Origin: Cannabis sativa
Taxonomy: Eukaryota > Streptophyta > Magnoliopsida > Rosales > Cannabaceae
Direction: 5' to 3'
Assembly (NCBI RefSeq): GCF_029168945.1
Contig: NC_083602.1
Location: 87,740,027 to 87,804,026, forward strand
DNA length: 64,000 bases
Shown: positions 34,171 through 45,359 of the stretch, in pieces
How positions within the stretch are numbered: the stretch's first letter is position 1
Layout: the number at the start of each line of letters is the position of its first letter
Made by a program: the position numbers and the translations under genes
The notes under the pieces: generated by a model
Told to the model about the DNA's origin: nothing
Databases searched by the model: none
The model's input: only the letters and a program-made list of their open reading frames with translations

Positions 34171-34522
34171 TTCGGAAGGTTTTAATGAGATATTTTTTTA
34201 AAAATAAAGAACAGTGACACCAATCTGTGTATTATGTATAATTAAGAAAAACAGATTTTATAGGAAGAATCAATATAATAATTAATTGATTAATGATGAT
34301 ATAAGATGTTACTTTAGAAAAATATGATTACATTAGTGAGTTGTAAACAAAAAGTAAAAAAGCTTTCTTTTGCAACCTTACGTAAATGATAAGCATAATA
34401 ATTTAAAGAATCGTGCTCGAGGCAAAAGAAAAACATAATAGAAATAAATTACTTATTAATTTTATAATACAAAATAAATTTATGCAGAGTCGATCAATAT
34501 TTATATATATTTTATATATATA

Positions 34523-34748
34523 GGGATACGATTTTGTCTCGTAATGTACTTTTACGGAATATATTTCGTGGTGCATTAGATATGTCTCAGGGTATATTAG
34601 ATGGGTCTCAGGGTACGTTACCATTTTTTAACTTTAATTACCTCTAGATCAACCCCAGCCCTCAGATCAAATAAGTCTCTCATCTAACGGTTACCGTACA
34701 TCACGAAATATATTATGTGAAAGTACATCACGCGACAAAATCGTGTCC
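34523..34748. mobile_element. MITE family M, copy 2 (inverted)
   Basis: GGGATACGATTTTGTCTCGT at the left, GCGACAAAATCGTGTCC at the right. The interior runs in the opposite orientation to the copy at 29391. Confidence 0.85.
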
Positions 34749-34959
34749 TTTATATACATAGCTTTTCAAGTGGGACGGCACTCATTTACAACAATTTCTA
34801 AGTCATGTTTGAATGCTTCAGTCAAAAGCTAATGAAACTATAAACTTATTAAAATTATAGCAAGAAAAAAATAATATTGAAAAAAAAATTATACATTTTT
34901 TTATTATATATTGTTTTTTAAATGAAAATCTTTCATTCATTTCAAAGATTACGTAGCCC

Positions 34960-35577
34960 GATCCACGCTGCAACAATGGACAGCTGCTCGTGTGGAACAG
35001 CAGGGTCCGTTGCTGGTTCTTAGTCCACATTCGGATCAGGTGCTGTGGAAAAAACCAGCGCTACACACTACCAAAGTAAACGTGGATGGTGCCATCTTTG
35101 CGGATGAACGCAGGTACGGCTTTGGGTGCATAGCTCGTGGGGCTGATGGGAAGATAATTGAAGCTTTTTCGGGTAGCAGGTTTGGTGTTGTGGGGCCTGA
35201 GATTGCTGAAGTTATCGGGGTGAAGGAAGCGCTGAGTTGGATCAAGCGTAAGGGGTGGTCGAAGGTGGAGATTGAGACGGATTCGCTTGTGGTGGTGCAG
35301 GCTGTCACGGGCTCAGTTCAGATGCCTTCGCAGTTTGGTTTTTTGGTACAAGATTGTCGTAATTTACTTTCTTGTATTAGTCATGTGTCTTTACACTTTG
35401 TTAAACGGTCTGCTAATAGGGCGGCTCATTGCCTTGCTAGAGCGTCTTGTTACCATTTAGATCGTATTGTTAGTGAGCATACTGCTCCTCTTGAACTCAA
35501 GTCTATTGTTGATGTTGAATGTTTATGAATGAATAAATCATCTTTTTTGCTCAAAAAAAAAAAAAAAAAAAAGAAAA
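34960..35577 (+). mobile_element. 5'-truncated LINE with intact RNase H domain and poly(A)
   Basis: An open frame runs from about 34968 to the stop at 35526-35528. It reads as a complete RVT_3 (RNase H-like) domain: entry WKKPALHTTKVNVDGAIFAD (first Asp), GPEIAEVIGVKEALSWIKRK (Glu), VEIETDSLVVVQAV (second Asp), and SLHFVKRSANRAAHCLARAS at the C-terminal edge. The 3' tail is an A-run at 35552-35570 after AATGAATAAATCATC. In a full element this domain ends ORF2, after endonuclease and reverse transcriptase, which are missing here. Without a promoter it is probably not expressed, but the frame is undamaged. A small inverted piece of a related 3' end lies just upstream (about 34915-34960). Confidence 0.85.
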
Positions 35578-36109
35578 AAAGTCAAATCTTAAAACTTGAT
35601 TTACACAAAAAGGATTAATTCCAATTTACATAGCACTAGAGGGAGTGTTAAAATTTTGGAATAATATTTAACATTTTTTTAATTTCATATAAATATGATT
35701 TTTAGATTGGATACCAAATATTTATTAATTGTATAAATATATTATAAGGAGTAAGTCGTGCTTATCTAAAAATAAGAGCATCGTGTTCCTAATAATATTT
35801 TGTATCTATATCCTTTTTCGGAATGCAAGTAAGAGAGAGAAAATAAGTATTGAGAAATGTACAAATAGACGAGGTGTACGGTAATTTTAAGATCACAGAA
35901 AAATTTCATATATTATATGTTAATTGAGAATAAATTTTTGTATTAACTTTAAGAAAAATTGTAAAGAGCATCATTTTGTTCAACACCTTACATTATTGGT
36001 ATAAATGACATCTTACTAAATTACATCAATAATATTATTTTTAGTCTTAATGATTTATTTTTAATGTTTGAGATTGAGTCGCCATACCCTAACTTATTTG
36101 GTGGGGGAC
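35578..36109. other. AT-rich spacer between LINE fragments
   Basis: No gene recognised. Confidence 0.4.
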
Positions 36110-36620
36110 AGAGCTAAACAATAGATGTTACCAAATAATAATAGTATCAATGTTAATGTAGATGTAACATTGTTTAATGATGGCCGTAGTTATGGTCTTG
36201 GTATTATAACTCGTGAATTCAATATTGTTTCCTTATTAGCGGGTGCACCAAGTTCTCTTAAGGTACAGTTGAACCAAAACTTGTAGAAATGGGAGTTTGA
36301 AAAACATTCATCAGGATCAAAGAACATAAATAGCAATGGGTAATACTTGAAACAGATTGTTTAACAGTGGTACAAGCCTTTCAGAATTCTATTGAGATGA
36401 TTTTTATATTTGGTCAAGCTATTAAAGACTGTACACAATCGCTTGGTTCTTTGGAAAATATTTTTATTCTTTTTGTTAAACGATCAGCTAACGTAGTTGT
36501 TCATAGTTTTATTAGAGTATGAATTTTATACCATAGTCGTAATTTTAGTTTAGAGTCTGTTTTAACTGATTTGCTATCTGTTTTTTATAACGTAGATTAT
36601 GATTTAATAAAATCAGCTAT
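36110..36620 (+). pseudogene. LINE 3' fossil: decayed RNase H domain
   Basis: NVDVTLFNDGRSYGLGIITR starts the domain; after frameshifts and stops, VILETDCLTVVQAFQNSI, then LFVKRSANVVVHSFIRV follow. It spans nearly the whole domain and is degraded throughout. Confidence 0.7.
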
Positions 36621-37509
36621 CACCATTAAAAAATAGAATGCTAAAATTACTTAATTCATGTGTTGGTTCAACACAATTATTGTATTTTTGGTTGGAGTTA
36701 CTCAAAGAAATAAAGAAAGAGAAAAGTATGCAAATAAATGCATTTTCTCTTTTAAAGTGAAATGTTACTTTAAATGAAAGTTGAGTACTTTTGAGTGTGT
36801 GGGCAGTGGACCATCCTCTTCTAAAGTATTGTTTAGTGGTGGCAAGTGGCCAATGGCCATAGCCCATAACTAGCTACAAATGTGACTCTACGTTTTTTTG
36901 TAGATCCAAACTTGGCCAAGAAAAATCAATAATAAAATCTATTAATAAATCAATTGTTTTAAATTAGAACAAAACAAGAACTCAATACCCTTTTCTTTTT
37001 CTTTTTTTCCTTTTTTTTGTAGTGTATTAGGTTTGCAAGTGTGTGATTCACTATTCACATAAGATAAGACTTGAAAATACATTAATATATAATAATATAT
37101 TTGTAAGCTGTATATCCATATGATGATCTTCTCAGTCAGGATATTAAATATATAATAATATATATAACTAAGAAATATGAAGCTGTAAACTCATTATATA
37201 GACACACATACATACATAGGCCTCATCATCATAAGTAGTGTAATTTAAGTTAAAGAATTCAGTGCAAGACAGCATATTAAAATATATATATTATTTTCTC
37301 ATCATACTAAAATTTGCAAATTTAAAAAATATATATATATTTTACATCTTAAATTAAATAATACTATTAGTACAACAGTGGAAAAAAGAACTCCATTTGA
37401 GATTTAACTTGGTTACTAGTGAACATTAATGTACACTCTAAGTTAAAACAGATTATTAGTATTAATATTATTATTATTATATTGCTAATTGTATGGTTGC
37501 TTCTTCTAC
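36621..37509. other. AT-rich spacer and H+-PPase 3' region
   Basis: No gene recognised. The last few hundred bases should hold the H+-PPase 3'UTR. Confidence 0.4.
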
Positions 37510-40500
37510 TCAAAGCCATTTGAAGATTAAGCCCCCATGAGCAGCAAAGAATGGAGCAAAGACCAAAGACTCAACTGCCATAAGTTTGATGAGAATATTA
37601 AGTGAAGGACCAGAAGTGTCCTTAAGGGGATCCCCAATTGTGTCACCTATTACAGCTGCTTTGTGGGCATCTGACCCTTTTGGCCCTAATGCTTTTGCAT
37701 GTTCAGAAACTCCAGCCTACAATTTTACATTACATGAAAATCTTCACACTTATATTCACATGTTACAACTTAAAAAGTGTTAGAAGAACCAAAAAAAGAA
37801 AGAAGAACTTTACCTCTATGTATTTCTTTGCATTATCCCAAGCCCCACCTGTGTTTGAAGCTGAGATAGCAACCTGAGAGGAAAATCATATAATACAAAA
37901 CCAAATATTAATTGGGAATAAGAGAAAAGATTAAATTTCAAATTTCATTCTAATTTTTTGTTTGGATATATCTTAATGTGTTTGAATGAAATAAGAATGA
38001 CTTTTCATTTCAAAATGGATGAAAATGTCATTTCAATGCAAAATAAGAAAGAAACAATAATATTATTTTTATCTTATGTTTTCGTTTTTTCCAATCAAAC
38101 GAATCTTAAAATTACTTTTGGTCAGGAGAAATGAAAACACACGAATAAAAATAAGTATCAGAATAGAATAGAATTTAATATGTATAAAAAATAATCAATA
38201 AAAAATTTATTAAATTATTTTTCATTGTATTGAAAAATTCAACCAAATAAAGAAATAGAATAAATATTGCTGTCTTTCTATTCCATCCAATTCATTTCAT
38301 ACCCCCAACCAAACGCAACCTAAGAAAATTTCGAGTTTTGGTAATATATTGTTGCTTATGTTAGGAATAGTACCTGGACACCAGAAACAAGTGAGCCAGC
38401 AAGAATTCCAGCCAAAGTTTCAACACCAAAGAAGGTACCAGCAATGAGAGGAGTGAGCATAACCAAGGCACCAGGTGGTATCATCTCTCTTAATGAGGCA
38501 TCAGTTGAAATCTTTACACATGTGGCGTAATCTGGTTTCGCTGTGCCTTCCATGAGCCCTGGAATTGTATTGAATTGTCGACGAACCTCTTCGACCATCT
38601 TCAGTGCTGCGCTTCCTACACTCTTCATTGTCATAGCCGAGAACCAGTATGGAAGCATGGCCCCAACAATTAGTCCTATGAAAACTTTTGGGGTTAAGAC
38701 ATCAACAGATTGTATGCCTGCTCTGCTCACATAGGCTCCAAACAAGGCAAGTGAAACAAGAGCAGCTGATCCAATAGCAAATCCCTGAAAAGGAAAAACA
38801 ACATGATTATGTTCGATTTAGTATTGTGATAAGAAGGCAAAGAAGTCTTCATTTTAAGTCACCTTGCCAATAGCAGCAGTAGTGTTGCCAGCAGCATCAA
38901 GAGCGTCTGTTCTTTCGCGTATCTCATGGCTCATTCCAGCCATTTCAGCGATTCCTCCAGCATTGTCACTTATGGGGCCATAAGCATCTATTGCAAGGCC
39001 AGTGGCAATGGTGCTGAGCATTCCAAGTGCAGCCACTGCAATTCCATACATTGCAGCCAAGCTAAAGCTAACATAAATGGCAATTGCAATTGCAAATATT
39101 GGGATGATCACAGATTTGTATCCGAGTGCCAAGCCAAAGATCACATTGGTCGCGGCTCCAGTCCTGCAAGAGTCTGCCACGTCTTGCACCGGGCTGCAAG
39201 ATCAACATTGTAAGTGAAGAAAAACAACACATATGAACATGTTAAAAGATCATGAAGAAGATGATGAACCTGTATGCATTGCTGGTATAGTACTCAGTGA
39301 TATATCCAATAACAAGGCCAGCCCATAAACCGATTGAAACGCAGGAGAAAAGATGCCTTCACTCACATGTAATTCAAATAACAAGATCAGAAAGATTGTG
39401 GAAAAATAAACCTGTGGTATTATTCTATAAACCCTCAATTAAGATTCGGTTAGCTAATTAGTTGTTCGTTAACTAACTTAACTGTAAAATATGACAGCAA
39501 GTATATGGAGTTCTTTGGTCTATATAAAGAGGACTACTCATCTTATTTTCATAAGAGAATAGTAAGAGCAATAACAAGAGAGACACAACCCAGTAGAGAG
39601 AGAAGTTAAAGTGAGAAATTGAGAGAGAGAGAGAGTTGGGATTAGGAAATTGTATTGAGCAACATTGTCGATTATGCTGGCTCGGGTTAGTAAGTTAATA
39701 AGTGTTGAGAGATTACACCATGAATGACTTACTGTGATTATTTTCTTGTAACTCATAAGATTAATATCTCTAATTCTCATTATCAATAAAGATTGGTGGC
39801 GATACTTTCAAACTGGAGTATGACCAAGTTCACACTGAACTTAAGATCGGAACCAATATAATTCTCGTGTGTTGTTGTATCTGGAAGCTATCTAGATTCA
39901 TCTGTGTTATCTTTCTAGTTTAATATGTGTTTGCTGATTTTCAGTTTTTAATCTGTTTGTTTTGATTTAACTTTTGTTTATTTAAGTGTGATCTTGAACC
40001 TGAAATTATAGAGGTTGATTCCTACGTATCAGAGCTAAATTCCTACATAAACCAATGGGTGAAGGGAAATTTCCTTACCAGTTCTTGACAGCTTTAGTGG
40101 TTCCAAAATTAAAGAGAGTGAATTCTGATGGCAAAGCAATGAAGGTAACAGCAGCAATCCCAGCAGTCATCAGAATAGTAGAGATAAGAAGCTGTCGTTT
40201 CAAGGATGGTTCAATCTCGCTCACGCTCTTGATTTCGAGCAGGTCTGTTGCGAAAAGTGTTGTTATCAAACAAACAACAATCCCCATTGAGCTTATGATA
40301 AGAGGATAAGACATGGCTACATAGTCATGGTTAATTCCAAAGGATGATATTGATGCAACAAATAGTGCAGCACAAGATGACTCGGCGTATGATCCAAACA
40401 GATCAGATCCCATTCCTGCTATGTCTCCAACATTATCACCCACATTGTCTGCAATAACCTGAAACAAAAGATATCACAAACAATAGTGTTATGAAATAGC

Positions 40501-41939
40501 CTCAAAGTACTATAAAAAAATGTCATGAAAGAAAATTACAGCTGGGTTTCGGGGATCATCTTCAGGGATGTTTCTTTCAACTTTTCCAACAAGGTCAGCT
40601 CCAACATCAGCTGCTTTTGTATATATGCCACCACCAACTCTTCCAAAGAGTGCCATTGAAGAGCCTCCAAGTCCATAACCAGTAATGGACTCATATAGTC
40701 CCTCCCAATCATCTCCATAATACAACTTAAACAAATTGATTGAGACAAAAAGCACTAAAAGCCCATTTGCAGCAAGAAGAAAACCCATCACAGCACCAGA
40801 CCTGAAAGCTGTAGTGAAGGCCTTCCCAACACCTTTCCTGGCTTCAAGAGTTGTTCTAGCATTTGCATAAGTTGCTATTTTCATACCAAGGAAACCCGAA
40901 AGGACTGATGTAAGCGCACCAAGTAAAAAGGCGACAGTGGTAAAGAAGGCGTTGGCCAACGCTGGTTTACATGTGTTTCCTGTGTTGTAGGTGCAAGGTT
41001 CGGTTTTGGTACTGAATCCCTTAACAGAACCAAGAAAGAGGAAGATAATAAGACCAAAGACTCCCATGAATACACCGAGGTATCTATACTGAGTGAAAAG
41101 GAAAGAAGTAGCACCTGAAAACAAAAACCATCATATTGAACTAATAAGAGTTGTGTACATGTTCATTTCATTTGATTCTCAGTAAAATCTTGTATGTAAT
41201 CAAACAAGTTCTAATGCAACTAGATACTATATTAGAATGAAATAACAAACAAACTAGAAAAAAGTGTTTCCTTATTGATCATTCTGTGTAATCATTTTAC
41301 ATAAACCATGTTAATGGGTACCATTAAAATCTTGGATTTAGTCTGAACTATCTGGAACCAAATGGGATTTGAAGCCCCAAAATTCACACATGGAAGATGG
41401 TGGTTACAAGGGCTTTTACTGAAGAGTAATATTTCAGATACTGTATTAAAACAAAATTAATAATTATTTATAATTGTAAAACAAAATTTGACCAGATGAG
41501 AGCATAAACACAACAGAAAATAGATTAATACCAAATCTATATATGTTCATTGCAAAGGAAACAACACAAAAATTAAAGCGAAGAGGTCAAAATTAGCACA
41601 AACACTTAGTGAACAAAAGTTATATATATACATACATACATGCATAAAACTATAGTCATCAAACAAAATATGAAGCCAAAGTGATAGAGAGAGAGAGAGA
41701 GTACCAACAGAAATAGCATTCTGAATTTCAGCACACTTAATGGAAACCTCATGATTATCAATACCCTCTTCTTGATCTTCTTCAATAAGCCTATCTTTAT
41801 AGCCATTATGTTCATTACCAAAGGCAGTAGAGACTTTGACCTTTGACACCAAAAACCACTGAAGCAGAGCAAACCCAATTCCAACTAAGGCAGATAAAGG
41901 TATCACAATCTGTGTCAGGCCTTCACTAAGCAAACCCAT
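37510..41939 (-). CDS. VHP1: Vacuolar H+-pyrophosphatase, type I (K+-dependent)
   Basis: Eight exons: 41939-41705, 41114-40540, 40458-40079, 39356-39270, 39193-38863, 38784-38374, 37873-37814, 37716-37510. Total 761 aa, all in phase. This multi-spanning tonoplast pump couples PPi hydrolysis to proton transport into the vacuole and clears cytosolic PPi. Motifs: [20 protein letters not shown] (PPi/Mg binding), [19 protein letters not shown] and [11 protein letters not shown] (acidic catalytic core), [20 protein letters not shown], and [15 protein letters not shown] with [20 protein letters not shown] (C-terminal acidic motif). [10 protein letters not shown] has Ala at the position where K+-independent type II enzymes have Lys. 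The start at [20 protein letters not shown] is chosen by family similarity; an in-frame ATG 17 codons upstream adds residues the family lacks. Intron 3 (722 bp) carries retrotransposon-like DNA. Confidence 0.98.
39370..40046 (+). mobile_element. Possible LTR remnant in H+-PPase intron 3
   Basis: On the plus strand (antisense to the gene) it has a TATA box (GGTCTATATAAAGAGG near 39519), an AATAAAG signal at about 39784 and, near the end, GTATCAGAGC (about 40027), most of the plant iMet primer binding site. ATTCCTAC occurs twice, before and after that motif. This resembles a Copia LTR plus leader. The exact ends were not found. Confidence 0.5.
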
Positions 41940-42565
41940 TTTCCCAAACAAGATTTTGGCCAAGAACAACAAACAGATTATATTATACACTTACACAGAC
42001 AGAGAAGGTAGTTATATTATATACACAAGAAAGATATACTTAACACGTTAGTGTCAAAGACTAATTACTATTTATAACTAATAATAACTATTCCAATTCT
42101 TATATTGTGTGTTTTACAATTGACTTACTTAAAATAAAGTAACACTTTTATCTTTATTTATGAATAGAGATTTTTTACATTTGTTTTGTGCTCAATGAGA
42201 ATTCAATTTTGAATTCCTTTTTAGTATTTAAATTAAGTTAGTGGATTTGGATTGTTTTCTTTTGCATGGCCATTTGGAATTAATATGAAACTAGTAGGTT
42301 TGAAAGTCAGGTTGGACTTGGGCAAGATTCTTATAATATATAAATAAATATAATATTAAGAGTGTATTAGCTTATTGTAGTTACGATAATTTTTTTTCTA
42401 AATTTTTAAACTTTTTTGAAAATTTTATAATACCAACAACCGAGTTTCTAATATATTTTAATTTAACACGAGTGTTTAAAAAAATTCATCGTAAACTATA
42501 TAAATTTTTTAAAAATTAAAAAAAAATTATAATTATAATTAATACCGTCATAAATTATAAATATA

Positions 42566-42791
42566 GGGATATGATTTTGTCTCGTTATTGTACTTTCACG
42601 GATTGTAATCTGTGATGTACGACAACCGTCAGATGAGAGAATTATTTGATCTAACGGCTGAGATTGATCTAGGGGTAATTAGAGTTAAAAAGTAAAAACG
42701 TACCCGACACTCATTTAATGTACCCTGAGACCCATTTAATGTACCGCAGAATACATTCCGTGAAAGTACATCACGGACAAAATCATATCCC
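42566..42791. mobile_element. MITE family M, copy 3, with 10-bp target duplication
   Basis: TIRs GGGATATGATTTTGTCTCGT and, reversed, GGGATATGATTTTGTCCGTG. The exact 10-bp repeat TATAAATATA lies on both sides (42556-42565 and 42792-42801), the clearest duplication in this family and of Mutator-like size. Confidence 0.88.
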
Positions 42792-44653
42792 TATAAATAT
42801 ATACATTTTTAAAGATGTAGGTTGAGAAATAAGTTGAAATAATAAATTGTAAATTAGCACTAGTTTGGATTTTTATTAAACTGGTTGTTTTGATTAGCTG
42901 GTATTTGTATATTTCAGGGGGTACAGTCCTTATCTTTAACCATTGGGCTGTCCCATATATTCAGTTCATTAATGGTATGAGAAGTTGATCTAAAAGTAAA
43001 GAAAAATCTAATGAATTACTTTATCATATTTAATCAATAAGCTAATATTACAAAATAATAATAATAATAATAACAAAGAAGAAAATATATTGGCTTCTAG
43101 AATCGGTTCTAAAATGATCTACGAAAAAAGTGTTAAGTACATAGAACAACTGAACCAATCATATCTAGAGTCTAGACCATTCAAATTTTTATTTTTTAAC
43201 ATCATAGTAATAATTATAGTTTTATTAAGGAATATGGGAAATATTCATTTCAATTTTCATAGTTGTTAATAAATTAATCATGACATAAACTCACATACGT
43301 GTCTTCAAAATTATAATGGGCTAAGGAACTGACATTGTCTTATAACAACAAAAAATTGAATTACTAGTGTGGGCAACAAGTTTTTCTTACCAATTTTTAA
43401 ACAAAAAAAATCATATTTTTATTTATCAATTTCAGAATTGACCACCACCTTTGTGGTTGTGAAAACAAATCTTTTTTTTAATGATATATTAAATGGAAAT
43501 AGCTTTAACCTATTAGATAAATAAATATAGCTTTTCTTAGACCAGACTCTATTTCTTTGAAAGGAAAAAAGGGTCATTAGGTTGAGTCATGATGAAATAA
43601 TAATAAAATGGTTAAACAAATCCCAACATGTTCAAAATATATAGTAGACTTTTTATTATTATATGAATCCAAGCCTTTTTTAACAACTTGAGAGGTTTCT
43701 TATTATCATTATTAATTATTTTTAAAAATATATACATAATGATAAAAAAGTAAAGAATTGTGTAATCAATTACACAAAATGGGTATTAGGGGAAAAAAAA
43801 ATGGAAACTACCAATTTTCTTTTTTAAAGTTTGAGATTGTGACAAATCATAATGTGATCTTGAATTAATTCATATAAAACATAATTAAGAATAAACATTT
43901 GTTGAAGAAAAAGTAGACTTTAAAACATAGACTAGATCTAGAGAGAGAGAGAGAGAGAGAGTCAACATTATCTTTTTATTTGGTTATTTAACTTATTTCA
44001 TATGACTATACAAACAAAAAAAAAAACTAATTTTAATATGATAATATTAATGCAATGCAATGGAGGCTTGTGTTATGGTTTCGTAATTCTTAAGTTAACA
44101 CAGCTTGCTTGCATGTAATCTAGTCAGCTTCAAATCCAATCCTTAATTACAAAAGTGAAATCACTTTTTAATTGAACATGTTATTTAAAGGTGCAACAAA
44201 CCTCTAATTAATTCCTCTTATCTTAAGATTGATTAATCAAATATCCTATAATAATTAAAAAAAAAATCATTTAAAATAATCTGGTCTAAGAGATTTGAAT
44301 TGAATATAAATCATAAATTGTTTATTGGTGGACGTACGAATTAAAATATATTTACTTCTAAATATATTTCTTCAATTAATATTTAGAATTGTTTTCATCA
44401 AAATTGAATAAAGCTCAAAAGTTTAGTATAATCCTTTGCCATCTCGTTAGTAATTTTTTTTTTCCTTCAGAAAATGCTAAACTAATGACAAAATTTATTG
44501 ATATCAATTAATAAATTTTTTCAATCCACATGAAAAGAATTAAGAAAAAAGTAACCAAAACACGAAACAATGAACTTTGCTTACGCACTTTATCCTAAAC
44601 TTTTTGCTTTTGTCTATATATCAAAAGAGCGATGATATATGTATACATAGATT

Positions 44654-44730
44654 ATTACACCGAAAGATTATATATTAACATAGTATAAAAACTATCACGT
44701 GAATTATTATGTGTAATCTTTCGATGTAAT
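44654..44730. repeat. Short inverted repeat
   Basis: ATTACACCGAAAGATTAT (44654-44671) pairs with GTAATCTTTCGATGTAAT (44713-44730), one mismatch over the core. Possibly a tiny MITE. Confidence 0.6.
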
Positions 44731-45359
44731 TTGTTAATGGAATTAAAATACTTTGTTCCTTTTGATCTGATTTGTTTTACCTTTCTAATCTCAATGTCGA
44801 ATTGTTTTTTGTGAGTATTTCTTTTTTTCACCTAATATGGTATTTTAACTTTTTACTTTTGAAATTGTAGGTTTTCATTTTTTCTTTTTTTTTAAAAAAT
44901 TAGTAGAATTAATTTAGTTAATTTGTAGTAAAACTTCTTGTCAAAAAAAATGTAGTAAAACAATTTGGATGTATATCTTTTCGCCACTTTTATGATTTTC
45001 GCTTTAAAAAATTAAGAAAAAAAAATCAAATTATTTATTATATTTTAAATATATTTTTAAGTTTTTTTTTTTTTTTTGAAAGAAATATATATTTTTTAAG
45101 TTGAACTAATTTTTCTAATTAAAAATCAAATCAATTTTTAGATAAAAAAAAATAAATTATAATTTAGATCAATGTATTGTTTCCCTAATCAACACTTACT
45201 GAACTTAAGTAAGTAGGTACTATGCCACAAATATCCATTAAAAATATAATATTTGTACAAATCTTCAGCCTAGAATTTAACTTAAACCTATATAGAACAT
45301 CTCTGTTGATCAAAATGGAAGAAACAAAATACAAAAAGACTACAAAGATTGAAGTTAAA

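Larger units (their letters stand above)
41940..45359. other. Intergenic DNA between H+-PPase and ZMAT2 genes
   Basis: AT-rich; holds MITE M copy 3 (42566-42791), a small palindrome (44654-44730) and a (GA)n run near 43940-43961. No gene recognised. The parts next to the H+-PPase start should include its promoter. Confidence 0.4.

Noticed and set aside
38543..40309. Plus-strand frames over H+-PPase exons
   Set aside because: Antisense shadows; the minus-strand exons carry all family motifs.
41940..41990. Upstream in-frame ATG for H+-PPase (17 extra codons)
   Set aside because: The family starts at the equivalent of MGLLSEG; the extra residues are not conserved and likely 5'UTR.
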